NCBI GenBank assembly: GCA_964467985.1
Contig: CAYXTP010000001.1
Span: 186,001-250,000, forward strand
Length of the DNA stretch: 64,000 nt
Origin: GCA-2720975 sp964467985
GTDB taxonomy: Bacteria; Planctomycetota; UBA1135; GCA-002686595
Reading direction: 5' to 3'
In this document: positions 1 through 8,931 of the stretch, piece by piece
How the letters are laid out: each line of letters opens with the position of its first letter
Numbering within the stretch: the stretch's first letter is position 1
Program-made: the position numbers and the translations under genes
Notes under the pieces: model-generated
Seen by the model: only the letters and a program-made list of their open reading frames with translations
Databases searched by the model: none
Told to the model about the DNA's origin: nothing

Positions 1-228
1 GTGGGACAAGACACGAGTGCGCTCTTGGAGCGCGAGTTGGGGGAGCATGAACACGCGCTTGTCGTTCTCGCCACCCGATTGCCCGAGGAGGAGTACGCGC
101 AGTTCAAGAGTCTATGTGCCGTGGGCGGGATGCTCTTCGTCAGGCTCCTGCTGGACGGCAAGGCGTTCTCTGGGGAAGAATTGCAGCGCGAGTGTGAACG
201 GCAAGTCGGGCAGCGGCTGCGGAGCTAG
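1..228 (+). CDS. C-terminal part of a hypothetical protein
   Basis: An open frame runs in from the window edge and ends at TAG (226-228). The visible 75 residues are charged and probably helical, with no motif I recognise. A GTG at base 1 could be the start, or the frame may continue upstream, so the true length is unknown. It lies 67 bases before threonine synthase on the same strand. Codon choice is GC-rich like the neighbours, which supports a real gene. No function is assigned. Confidence 0.5.
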   Translation: MGQDTSALLERELGEHEHALVVLATRLPEEEYAQFKSLCAVGGMLFVRLLLDGKAFSGEELQRECERQVGQRLRS

Positions 229-295
229 GACACAGCGCCAGGACCCGTGGCCGGTGCAGTAGGCTTGCACCAGACCTCGACCGCCTTCCTCACCC

Positions 296-1573
296 ATGCC
301 GTCGCTCATCGATCCGACCACCGGCCTCGCCGCGCTTGAGCTGTCGCTCGACTACGGAGCTCAGTCTCGGACGCTGCTCGACGTCGAACACGACTTCCCC
401 AGGGGTCTGACTCGCGACTCATTTGCTCTGCGGTCCGACCAACCCAGCGGTGTATGGCGCTTTGCGGCCATCGTCGATCCCGAACTCGACCCCCGGCGGG
501 TCATCAGTCTCGCGGAGGGCAACACACCGCTCTACTCTTCTCCATCCTTGTGCCAAGCTGCTCTCTTGCCGCACTTGCACATCAAGCACGAAGGACACAA
601 CCCTACTGGCTCGTTCAAAGACCGCGGCATGACCGTGGCGGTTAGTCGCGCTCTTTCGAGTGGTGCCCGAGCGCTGGCCTGTGCTTCCACGGGCAACACC
701 GCCGCGAGCCTTGCGGCCTACGCAGCCCACGCAGGTTACCCCGCACTCGTACTGGTTCCCGAGGCGGCCACCGCCAGCGGCAAGTTGTCGCAGGCTGTGG
801 CGCATGGAGCCCGGGTTCTGCGCATCAGCGGGGACTTTGATCGAGCCATGGAGATTGTCGCGGAACTGGCGCACCGCGGTGAGGTTGCCCTTCTCAATTC
901 GGCCAACCCGTTTCGCATCGAAGGACAGAAGACCATCGTCTTCGAGATGCTGCAGCAGCTGAATTGGCAGGCTCCAGATTGGATTGTGTTTCCCGCGGGG
1001 AACTTGGGCAATTGCGCCGCTTTTGGAAAAGCCCTGCGCGAGGCAGCGCAACTCGGCCTGATCGACTCCATCCCCAGGCTTGCAGCTGTGCAGGCAGAGG
1101 GCGCGGCCCCGTTTGCAGCTAGTTTTGCCCGGGGCTTTGATCAACTTGAGCCTGTCCGTGCCGAGACGATTGCCACGGCCATTCGAATCGGGGACCCCGT
1201 CTCCTACGCGCGGGCCGTGCGCTCGATTCGAGAGACGAACGGGCAAGTCTTGGCTGTTAGCGATGCCGAGATACTGATGGCCAAGTCCGAGGTCGACCGG
1301 GCCGGGTTGGGTGCGGAGCCGGCCAGCTGTGCAGCCTTTGCAGGAGCCAAGAAACTCGCCCTGCGCGGCATCATCGACCCGCGAGATAGGGTTGTCTGCG
1401 TGCTCACCGGCCACCTACTCAAGGACTCGGACACCACTCTCGCCTTCCACGAAGGACGGCTGGGAGAGTCGGCTCACGTCAACAGGCCGCTGACCGTAAC
1501 GCCGGAATTGGAGCGGATTCAGGCAGCCATCGCAGATTGGAATCCGGCTGCACCAGACACTGCGCGCCGGTGA
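296..1573 (+). CDS. thrC: Threonine synthase
   Basis: Cytosolic PLP enzyme converting O-phospho-L-homoserine to L-threonine, 425 residues. The fold-type II signature is clear: the substrate-loop motif LAEGNTPLY (residues 72-80) and the PLP lysine K108 in NPTGSFKDRG. A phosphate-binding serine/threonine stretch ASTGNTAAS follows, and a Gly/Asn-rich PLP-phosphate loop FPAGNLGN lies near residue 235. The length is in the range of the shorter bacterial ThrC form. About 70 N-terminal residues precede the catalytic core, and the ATG at 296 is the first start that covers them. No other threonine gene is nearby. Confidence 0.93.
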   Translation: MPSLIDPTTGLAALELSLDYGAQSRTLLDVEHDFPRGLTRDSFALRSDQPSGVWRFAAIVDPELDPRRVISLAEGNTPLYSSPSLCQAALLPHLHIKHEGHNPTGSFKDRGMTVAVSRALSSGARALACASTGNTAASLAAYAAHAGYPALVLVPEAATASGKLSQAVAHGARVLRISGDFDRAMEIVAELAHRGEVALLNSANPFRIEGQKTIVFEMLQQLNWQAPDWIVFPAGNLGNCAAFGKALREAAQLGLIDSIPRLAAVQAEGAAPFAASFARGFDQLEPVRAETIATAIRIGDPVSYARAVRSIRETNGQVLAVSDAEILMAKSEVDRAGLGAEPASCAAFAGAKKLALRGIIDPRDRVVCVLTGHLLKDSDTTLAFHEGRLGESAHVNRPLTVTPELERIQAAIADWNPAAPDTARR

Positions 1574-1580
1574 ATCTGTC

Positions 1581-2096
1581 TCATGTTCGTGAGTGCTTGC
1601 GACGTCGGCGCACCAAGTAGGGGCAGACCCAGAGGTACACACCAGTGACCCACAGGGCGCACAGGATTATCCCGGCCGGCAGCCACAGGAAGAGCTTGGC
1701 ACGATCGTGGAACCAGGACCCGTCGTGCAAGGACTCAATCAGATCCGAACGCCGGTGGGCGGAGTACAGAACTTCGCCGGTGTGAGCATCCAACTGCACT
1801 TCCCAACGATTCTCGCAGCGGACCTTGAGCATCCCCTTGCCTGGTCGCGCATCCAGCCGGTCCACGTCGTCCCACGAGTTGACCTGCGCGGCCTCAACGG
1901 ACTGCACGGCCTGCAGGATCTCATCCCAGGTGAGAGTGAGGCCGGGCGCGGATCCTTCCTGGGTAGGCGGCTGAATCCACGCGACCTCTTTCTTGAGCTG
2001 CAGCAACACGCCTGTTGGGAACAGGATCAGGGCCGGCAGGAGTACCAGGATGGCTCCCACGCGGTGTAGTTTGCGGTGGGTCTTTGCGGCGGACAT
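1581..2096 (-). CDS. PepSY-associated membrane protein
   Basis: A 171-residue inner-membrane protein with a hydrophobic helix near residues 10-30, a soluble PepSY-like middle and a second helix near the C terminus ending in an Arg/Lys-rich tail. Residues around 80-110 (R-C-E-N-R-W-E-V-Q-L-D-A-H-T-G-E-V) fit the PepSY beta-strand pattern. PepSY-TM proteins often accompany iron or redox functions; the substrate here is unknown. I chose the ATG at 2096, with GGAG seven bases upstream, because the longer reading adds a basic stretch that is not membrane-like. It follows the symporter gene on the same strand after 82 bases. Confidence 0.7.
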   Translation of the reverse strand: MSAAKTHRKLHRVGAILVLLPALILFPTGVLLQLKKEVAWIQPPTQEGSAPGLTLTWDEILQAVQSVEAAQVNSWDDVDRLDARPGKGMLKVRCENRWEVQLDAHTGEVLYSAHRRSDLIESLHDGSWFHDRAKLFLWLPAGIILCALWVTGVYLWVCPYLVRRRRKHSRT

Positions 2097-2178
2097 GGCA
2101 GATCTCCGCGGGCGGAGGATGCGAGAGAGGGTGGGCGTTCCGCTCCGGGCAGTCAAGTGGTGTGTGTCACCCTCACGT

Positions 2179-3945
2179 TCAGGATGAAGACGGAATTCGA
2201 ATCGAATCCACCATGTCTTGCACCTCTTGTGGCGGAGGTGGAGTCAGCCTAGAGACGGACAGCGCCACAGCAAAGTTCAAGAGCATTCCTACGGAGCCAA
2301 TGCCTTCAGGAGAGATACCCGCCCACCAGCGCTGCTCGGAGCCCGGGCCCGAGTCCACGAACTTGAAGTAGATGATGTAACTCGCCGTAAAGACGATGCC
2401 ACAGATCATCCCAGCCACTGCACCCTGTCGGTTCATGCGGCGTGAGAAAATGCCCAACACGATGGCCGGGAAGAACGAGGATGCGGCCAAGCCAAAGGCG
2501 AAGGCCACAACAGCGGCAACGTAATCGGGAGGGTAGATACCCAGGATTCCCGCCACGCCGACTGCCACCGCAGCGCTGACTCGGGCGGCTAGCAGCTCAT
2601 TCTTCTCGGAGATGTTGGGTCTCAAAGCTCGCTTGAGAAGGTCATGGCTGATGGCAGAAGAAACGACCAGCAGTAGACCCGCAGCCGTCGAGAGGGCTGC
2701 CGCCAATCCGCCGGCGGCAACCAAGCCAATCACCCACGCTGGCAGGCGCGCGATCTCGGGGTTGGCCAGAACCATGATGTCGCGATCCACGTAGAGTTCG
2801 TTTTCGTTGTCAGTGGGCTCGTTGGCGAGCAGGCGTTCCCCGCTGGGGCCGCGACCTTCTGTGAACTTGGGCTTGTCTACAAACGCATTGCCGGCGCGGT
2901 ACTGAACGAGTCCGTCCGCGTTCTTGTCGCGCCAAGCGATGAGGTCGGTGTCCTCCCAGGTCCGGAACCAGGCAGGCACGGCTTCTTCTGCTGCTTCGGC
3001 GTAGGCGCGGCCTTCAACCTCTTGAATCAGGTTGGTGCGGGCGAAGACGGCGACCGCTGGGGCCGTGGTGTAGAGGAAAGCAATGAACAGCAAGGCCCAA
3101 CCCACCGAAACGCGCGCGTCGCGTACCCGGGGCACCGTAAAAAAGCGGATGATGACGTGGGGCAGGCCAGCAGTTCCCATCATCAAGGCGGCCGTGATGC
3201 AGAAAACGTCGAGCTGGCCCTTGGATCCTTCCGTATAGGCGGCGAATCCCAACTGCCTGTGCAATCCGTCTAGCTTGTCCAGCAACCACTCCCCGCTGGC
3301 AAGCTCCTGGCCCCCAAATCCAAGCTGTGGAATGGGATTACCCGTGATCATGATCGAAATGAAAATCGCGGGAACCAGATAGGCGAAGATCAGCACGCAG
3401 TATTGGGCGACTTGCGTGTAGGTGATGCCCTTCATGCCGCCCAGCACGGCGTAGAAGAACACAATACCCATGCCGAGCAGCACTCCCGTGGTCACTGGGA
3501 CTTCAAGGAAGCGACTGAAGACGATTCCCACGCCGCGCATTTGGCCAGCGACGTAGGTGAACGACACAAAGATGGCGCAGAACACAGCGACGATGCGGGC
3601 TGACTGAGAGTAATAGCGATCACCGATGAAATCGGGGACAGTGAACTTTCCGAACTTGCGCAGGTAGGGGGCCAGCAATAACGCCAGGAGGACAAAGCCT
3701 CCGGTCCATCCCATGAGATAGACCGATCCGTCGTAACCGGAGAAGGACAGGATGCCAGCCATTCCCAGGAAGGAGGCGGCACTCATCCAGTCGGCGGCCG
3801 TCGCCATTCCGTTTGCAAGAGGGGAGACGCCTGACCCGGCCACGTAGAAATCTTTCGTCGAGCGTGCCTTGGCCCAGATTGCGATGCCGATGTACAGCGC
3901 AAACGAGGCCACCACGATCGTGTAGGTCCACATCCGGACGTCCAT
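2179..3945 (-). CDS. Sodium:solute symporter, ActP/VC_2705 type
   Basis: A 588-residue inner-membrane transporter of the solute:sodium symporter family with about 13 predicted helices. The N-terminal signature (DFYVAGSGVSP, then GMATAADWMSAASFLG) matches acetate permease-like members. Helix 5 carries GGMKGITYTQVAQY, a typical SSS motif. A soluble loop of about 80 residues around residues 320-400 is a known feature of the VC_2705 subfamily. Nine bases upstream lies a DUF4212 gene, the usual small partner of this subfamily. The likely substrate is a short monocarboxylate such as acetate, by family only. Confidence 0.88.
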   Translation of the reverse strand: MDVRMWTYTIVVASFALYIGIAIWAKARSTKDFYVAGSGVSPLANGMATAADWMSAASFLGMAGILSFSGYDGSVYLMGWTGGFVLLALLLAPYLRKFGKFTVPDFIGDRYYSQSARIVAVFCAIFVSFTYVAGQMRGVGIVFSRFLEVPVTTGVLLGMGIVFFYAVLGGMKGITYTQVAQYCVLIFAYLVPAIFISIMITGNPIPQLGFGGQELASGEWLLDKLDGLHRQLGFAAYTEGSKGQLDVFCITAALMMGTAGLPHVIIRFFTVPRVRDARVSVGWALLFIAFLYTTAPAVAVFARTNLIQEVEGRAYAEAAEEAVPAWFRTWEDTDLIAWRDKNADGLVQYRAGNAFVDKPKFTEGRGPSGERLLANEPTDNENELYVDRDIMVLANPEIARLPAWVIGLVAAGGLAAALSTAAGLLLVVSSAISHDLLKRALRPNISEKNELLAARVSAAVAVGVAGILGIYPPDYVAAVVAFAFGLAASSFFPAIVLGIFSRRMNRQGAVAGMICGIVFTASYIIYFKFVDSGPGSEQRWWAGISPEGIGSVGMLLNFAVALSVSRLTPPPPQEVQDMVDSIRIPSSS

Positions 3946-3954
3946 GGCGTGCCC

Positions 3955-4224
3955 CTATTCCTCTTGCACGCCGTACTCGCGATCGAGTCGGTTCATGCGT
4001 CGGACGTAGTAGAAGATAATCAGCACGAAGCAGTAGATCGAACCCTGCTGGGCAAACCAGAAACCCAGCTTGAATCCCGTACCGGGAATGCGGATCGAAT
4101 TGAGAGGTTCAACCAGCAAGATTCCGCATCCGAATGAGACCGTGAACCAGAGTACGAGCAGCCAGGCCAGGACACGCAGATTGGCGCGCCAGTAGGCAGA
4201 GTGGGACTTGGATTCAGGGGGCAT
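3955..4224 (-). CDS. DUF4212 small membrane subunit of the symporter
   Basis: An 89-residue protein with two hydrophobic helices (about residues 14-36 and 53-75) and the DUF4212 pattern: a YWRANLR N-terminal motif, a G-F-x-L-G-F-W-F-A-Q-Q-G-S centre and a Y-V-x-x-M-N-R-L-D C-terminal motif. Members are almost always encoded next to VC_2705-type sodium symporters, as here. The ATG at 4224 was chosen because the family starts close to the YWRAN motif. It is the first gene of the minus-strand symporter unit. Confidence 0.85.
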   Translation of the reverse strand: MPPESKSHSAYWRANLRVLAWLLVLWFTVSFGCGILLVEPLNSIRIPGTGFKLGFWFAQQGSIYCFVLIIFYYVRRMNRLDREYGVQEE

Positions 4225-4446
4225 GGGGGATCGTGGGTATGGGAGGGTGAGACAGTCTGTTGCCAATGGCGGGTGCGCTCAAGTCACCAAAGCGGAGATC
4301 CGGGCGGGCTGCCCTCTACAAAGCTATTGCGAAGACTGACCCACATGAGATTGGTACGAGTGTGCAATGATGGGCTGAACGGGTCCGCGCCCCTGCGTGG
4401 GGCCGCTACGAGTTCCTCCCCCCTGGCCGCCCCACTGCCCCTGCCC

Positions 4447-7326
4447 ATGTACACGAGCTCCCGTCTAGCCCATTTCTTCCTCCTCGCAGCGATCGGGTCA
4501 GGCCACCTCAACGCCCAGGAGGCTGCAGCGCCTGCATCCGATCCCTTGCCTACGGGCACCTGGCGCGAAATCGGTCCCGCGGTCTTCGGTGGACGTGTCG
4601 TGGACATCGCCCTCTATCCCGGTGATCGCTCCTCCATGTTGGCCGCGTCTGGTTCGGGCGGTTTGTGGCGCACTCGCAACAACGGCGTGACTTGGGAGTG
4701 CATTTTTGAAAACGAGGGCACGATTTCGATCGGCGATGTGGCCTTGGACCCCAAAGATGAGAACGTAATCTGGGTCGGCACGGGAGAAGCCAACAACCAG
4801 CGCTCTTCGTATTGGGGAGATGGCCTCTACAAGACGACGGATGGCGGAGAAAATTGGTCAGTCGTTGGCTTGCAGGACAGTCACCACATCGGGCGCATCG
4901 CCATCGATCCAAGTAACTCGGATCGAGTGTATGTGGCGGTGCTCGGTCATCTCTATACACCCAATGCGGAGCGGGGCCTGTTTCGCACGGTAGATGGCGG
5001 TGCCACCTGGGAGCATGTGCTCAAGATCAATGAAGACGTCGGGGTTGTCGATGTCGTTGTGGACCCGAATACGTCGGACGTGATCTATGCCGCATCCTAC
5101 GAGCGTCGCAGGCGTGCCTGGGACTTCGATGGGTCCGGTCCTGGGTCAGGGATTTACAAATCGGAAGACGGCGGCACAACCTGGCAGCGTCTCGCTGGCG
5201 GTCTTCCCGATGGGGAGCTGGGTCGCATCGGCATCACATTGCACGCCGGTGATCCGGGTGTGCTGTACGCCACGGTTCCAAACATGAATCAGGTGGAGAT
5301 CGAGCAGGAGGCGCCCGTTTCTTTGAAGACGCGTTTCCGCAGGGGGCAGTTGGACGTGCGGGAAGTCCAAGAGGGCGGTGGCGCGGCCACTGCCGGCCTC
5401 CAGCGTGGGGACGTCCTGCTAAAGCTGGGGGAAACGAAATTGGACAACGTCTGGTCCGTGGCGCAGGCCTTTGGTGCCCAAACCGGGGGCGATGAGGAAC
5501 AGGCGCTGGTCTTGGAGTACTCCCGCGACGACAAGACCGAAAGTGTCGAAATCAAGCTCTCCGAGCTGATGCGTGCGGCTCCGTTGAAACCGAGGTACCG
5601 GTCGGTTGGCGGAGAGGTTTATCGCTCAGCCGACGGGGGCAAGACCTTCGAGAAGCGCAACGAGAAACCGGTGCAGGGGTCGCCACCGTACTACTACGGT
5701 CAGATTCGAGTGGATCCCAACGATGCCGAGCGACTCTACATGTTGAGCGTGCCAGTCATGACTTCCGCGGACGGAGGTGCCACTTGGTCGGGCAACATCG
5801 CCTCGAGTGTGCATGTGGATCACCACGCGTTTGTAATCGACCCCAATGATTCACGGCGCCTGCTGTTGGGCAATGACGGGGGCTTGCACCAAAGCTATGA
5901 CCAGGGCGAGACTTGGTACCACTACGAGAACCTTCCGCTAGCCCAGTTCTACGCCGTAGGCGTGGACATGGCTGAGCCTTACAACGTCTACGGAGGCACT
6001 CAAGACAATGGAACGTGGGGTGGCCCCTCGCGCTCTGCGCGGCGCGGCGGGATACTGCGTCAGGAGTGGTACTCGATTGGTGGGGGAGACGGTTTCTACG
6101 CGGTACCCGACCCGCGCGATCCCAGCACGGTCTACGGAGAATCGCAGTTCGGAGCGGTCTACCGTCGCGACTTGGCGACTGGCGGAAGTAAGAGCATTCG
6201 CCCCCGTGGCCGCGAGGGTGACGAACGCTACCGCTTCAATTGGAACTCTCCAATCGTCGTATCCCACCACAACACCGAGATCATCTACTTCGGTGGCAAC
6301 CGACTGTTCAAGTCCTTCAACCGTGGCGATGACTGGCCCATTCGCAGCGAGGATCTTAGTACCCAGGACGAGGTCAAGCTCGCGGGCAACGTGCCCCATT
6401 GCACGATTACAACGATCGCCGAATCACCGTTTGACCCCAACCGCGTCCTCGTCGGGACTGATGATGGACTCGTACACTTGACCACAGACGGCTGCCTGAC
6501 CTTCGAGAATCTGAGCGGCCGGTTTCCCGGTGTACCCACGGGTTGGTGGGTCAACCGGGTCGAGTTCTCGAAGCACGACACAAATCGAGCTTGGGTCGTC
6601 TTCACGGGCTACCGGGAGGACGACTTCCGCCCCTTCGTCTACACGACGGCCGACGGTGGTCAGAGCTGGAAGCTCATCGTCTCCGGCTTGCATCAGGCTC
6701 CGGTCAACGTCATCCGCGAAGACCCCGTGAACCCTGACCTGCTGTACCTGGGTACAGAGTTGGGCGCCTTCTACTCGCTCAACGCGGGAGAGGATTGGCT
6801 GCCTCTTGGGGATGGCCTGCCCACGATCGCCGTCTACGATCTGGCGGTACATCCTCGCGACGGGGAAGTCGCCATTGGAACCCACGGTCGGGGGTTTTGG
6901 ATTTTGAACGTCTCCCTGCTGCGACAACTGGACGCCGACGCCATGGCCAGTGATGTTCACCTGTTCGACGTCCAGGACTCCGTGCGCTTGCCATCAAGTG
7001 GCAATTTTGCATGGAGTGGAGACGGCGGTTGGGCTGGAACGAACCCTTCGACGGCCATTGAGGTTCATTATCGGCTGGCCCAGAAGCACAGCAAGAAGGA
7101 CGTCAAGCTCGAGATATTCAACTCACGAGGGCAGAGTGTGGGTACTCCGCAGGCATCCGCGGAGGCGGGCATTCACACCGTTCGTTGGAGTGGCCGCAGC
7201 TCGAACCGCAGGTTCGGCCGCGGGGGTGCCTCGGGTCCAGGCACGGGCGAGTACCGCGCCGTGCTGACCGTGGGCGATGAAACTCAGGAGACTTGGTTCT
7301 CGATACGCAGTGTCGACCCACGCTAG
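4447..7326 (+). CDS. Secreted sortilin/BNR-repeat beta-propeller protein with inserted PDZ domain
   Basis: A 959-residue exported protein. The ATG at 4447 gives a signal peptide (hydrophobic to about residue 18, Ala-rich cleavage region), which a longer reading from 4201 would bury. The chain is a series of BNR/sortilin-type propeller blades with repeated S-x-D-G-G-x-T-W signatures (for example DGGENWSV, DGGATWEHV, DGGTTWQRL, DGGQSWKLI). A PDZ-like domain with the GLQRGDVLLKLGETKL signature interrupts the propeller at about residues 290-375. The C terminus (last 90 or so residues) looks like a FlgD-type beta-sandwich with T-V-R-W-S-G-R. The ligand or substrate is unknown. Related proteins are often annotated as glycosyl hydrolases, but I see no catalytic evidence. 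Confidence 0.85.
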   Translation: MYTSSRLAHFFLLAAIGSGHLNAQEAAAPASDPLPTGTWREIGPAVFGGRVVDIALYPGDRSSMLAASGSGGLWRTRNNGVTWECIFENEGTISIGDVALDPKDENVIWVGTGEANNQRSSYWGDGLYKTTDGGENWSVVGLQDSHHIGRIAIDPSNSDRVYVAVLGHLYTPNAERGLFRTVDGGATWEHVLKINEDVGVVDVVVDPNTSDVIYAASYERRRRAWDFDGSGPGSGIYKSEDGGTTWQRLAGGLPDGELGRIGITLHAGDPGVLYATVPNMNQVEIEQEAPVSLKTRFRRGQLDVREVQEGGGAATAGLQRGDVLLKLGETKLDNVWSVAQAFGAQTGGDEEQALVLEYSRDDKTESVEIKLSELMRAAPLKPRYRSVGGEVYRSADGGKTFEKRNEKPVQGSPPYYYGQIRVDPNDAERLYMLSVPVMTSADGGATWSGNIASSVHVDHHAFVIDPNDSRRLLLGNDGGLHQSYDQGETWYHYENLPLAQFYAVGVDMAEPYNVYGGTQDNGTWGGPSRSARRGGILRQEWYSIGGGDGFYAVPDPRDPSTVYGESQFGAVYRRDLATGGSKSIRPRGREGDERYRFNWNSPIVVSHHNTEIIYFGGNRLFKSFNRGDDWPIRSEDLSTQDEVKLAGNVPHCTITTIAESPFDPNRVLVGTDDGLVHLTTDGCLTFENLSGRFPGVPTGWWVNRVEFSKHDTNRAWVVFTGYREDDFRPFVYTTADGGQSWKLIVSGLHQAPVNVIREDPVNPDLLYLGTELGAFYSLNAGEDWLPLGDGLPTIAVYDLAVHPRDGEVAIGTHGRGFWILNVSLLRQLDADAMASDVHLFDVQDSVRLPSSGNFAWSGDGGWAGTNPSTAIEVHYRLAQKHSKKDVKLEIFNSRGQSVGTPQASAEAGIHTVRWSGRSSNRRFGRGGASGPGTGEYRAVLTVGDETQETWFSIRSVDPR

Positions 7327-7398
7327 ACGGGGCCCCGCACAACACTCTTCGCTTCCCTATGGGATCGGGCGTGGGAATCCACGCCGGGGTTTCCCAGG

Positions 7399-8931
7399 AT
7401 GGATCTCGTGAAACGCTCACTGACCGCGCTCCTCCTGGGCGCACTACCTCTCGTATCCGCAGCGGACACGCAGAAACCGAACGTCGTTCTGATTTACGGA
7501 GACGATGTCGGCTATGGGGATCTCGGAGTCTACGGAGCTGAGCAGATCCCCACGCCCAACCTGGATCGACTCGCTTCCCAAGGATTGCGTTTTACGGATG
7601 GCCATTGCTCGGCCGCAACGTGCACGCCTTCTCGATTCTCACTGCTTACAGGGATCCACGGCTTTCGGCATGGGGTACGCGTCTTGCCTCCCAACGCTCC
7701 CCTGACCATCAAGCCCCAGATGTTCACCCTTCCGCAGCTATTCAAGCGAGCGGGCTACCACACGGCGGTGATCGGCAAGTGGCACCTAGGGCTTGGGGAT
7801 GGAGAGACTGCGGTTGATTGGAATGCAGACGTGAAGCCAGGGCCCCTCGAAGTGGGCTTCGATTATTCGTATCTGCTTCCCTCCACCAACGATCGCGTGC
7901 CCTGCGTGTACGTTGAGAACCACCGGGTCGTCAATCTCGATCTCACGGACCCCTTGTTTGTTGGAGCCAAGCCGAAGGATTTCAGCGGCACGGTCTATCC
8001 CAACGGCCGCGAGCAACCCGAATCCATGACCTACTACGCCAGTTCCCATGGTCACAACAACTCGGTGATCAACGGAATTGGGCGGATCGGGACCCAGTGG
8101 GGAGGCAAGACCGCGCTTTGGAATGATGAGACGATGGCTGATGAATTCGTCTCCCAAGCGCAGAAGTTCCTAGCTCGCCAAAGCGCCGAGCAGCCCTTCT
8201 TCCTGTTCTTCTCCTCCCAGGACATTCACGTTCCGCGGGTGCCCCACCCGAGATTCCAAGGTCGCTCCGAGCTCGGGTATCGTGGGGACGCGATGGTCCA
8301 GTTGGACTTTGCGGCGGGCGCAATTCTCGGTGCACTGGGTGAACTTGGGTTGGCTGAGAACACCATCGTGATCTTCTCGAGTGACAACGGGCCCGTGTAC
8401 GACGACGGCTACGAAGATGGCACCGCTGTGCTCACTTCGACTCAGGAGAGCGATCGCGGTCACGACGGTTCTGGGCCCTACCGGGGCGGCAAGTACCAGA
8501 TCTACGAAGGCGGCACCAGGGTACCGTTGATCATTCGTTGGCCGGGGCAAATCGAAGTCGGGGAATCGGCTGCAACCGTCAACCAAATCGACTTCCTGGC
8601 TAGCTTCGCTTCGTTCTTGAATGTCGATCTCGAGGACCACCAGGCAATCGACAGCCGCAATGTCTGGCCGGCGCTGATGGGCAAGGACCCTGAGGGCACC
8701 CGGCTCTTGATCGAAGAGGCGCGCGGCGTGGCTTTGCGTCAGGGTGATTGGAAGTACGTGGCGCAGAGCGGCAGCAAGAAGCCCGCGCAGCTGTTCAATC
8801 TGGCTGAGGACATTGGTGAGGCGGACAACCGCATCGACAGCGAGGGCGAGCGCGCCAAGCAAATGAAAGCGCTGCTGGAGAGGCTCGTGGCCGACGAACG
8901 GGGAGTGCGGCAGGCCTTGGAGGGTGGCTGA
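7399..8931 (+). CDS. Secreted sulfatase (arylsulfatase family)
   Basis: A 510-residue S1-family sulfatase with an N-terminal signal peptide (about 22 residues). The metal-binding start VVLIYGDDVGYGD and the formylglycine site C75-T-P-S-R79 are intact, followed by the helix SLLTG. C75 would be converted by an anaerobic- or FGE-type maturase encoded elsewhere. A histidine/lysine pair GKWHLG and SSDNGP near residue 330 complete the active site. The stop TGA overlaps the next start by one base (TGATG), so it is translationally coupled to the alpha/beta hydrolase. Likely role: desulfation of a glycan or an aryl/alkyl sulfate in the periplasm. Confidence 0.93.
   Translation: MDLVKRSLTALLLGALPLVSAADTQKPNVVLIYGDDVGYGDLGVYGAEQIPTPNLDRLASQGLRFTDGHCSAATCTPSRFSLLTGIHGFRHGVRVLPPNAPLTIKPQMFTLPQLFKRAGYHTAVIGKWHLGLGDGETAVDWNADVKPGPLEVGFDYSYLLPSTNDRVPCVYVENHRVVNLDLTDPLFVGAKPKDFSGTVYPNGREQPESMTYYASSHGHNNSVINGIGRIGTQWGGKTALWNDETMADEFVSQAQKFLARQSAEQPFFLFFSSQDIHVPRVPHPRFQGRSELGYRGDAMVQLDFAAGAILGALGELGLAENTIVIFSSDNGPVYDDGYEDGTAVLTSTQESDRGHDGSGPYRGGKYQIYEGGTRVPLIIRWPGQIEVGESAATVNQIDFLASFASFLNVDLEDHQAIDSRNVWPALMGKDPEGTRLLIEEARGVALRQGDWKYVAQSGSKKPAQLFNLAEDIGEADNRIDSEGERAKQMKALLERLVADERGVRQALEGG

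Noticed and set aside
419..1414. Long open frame on the minus strand opposite thrC
   Set aside because: It mirrors the codon structure of thrC, has no recognisable domain, and thrC is unmistakable on the other strand.
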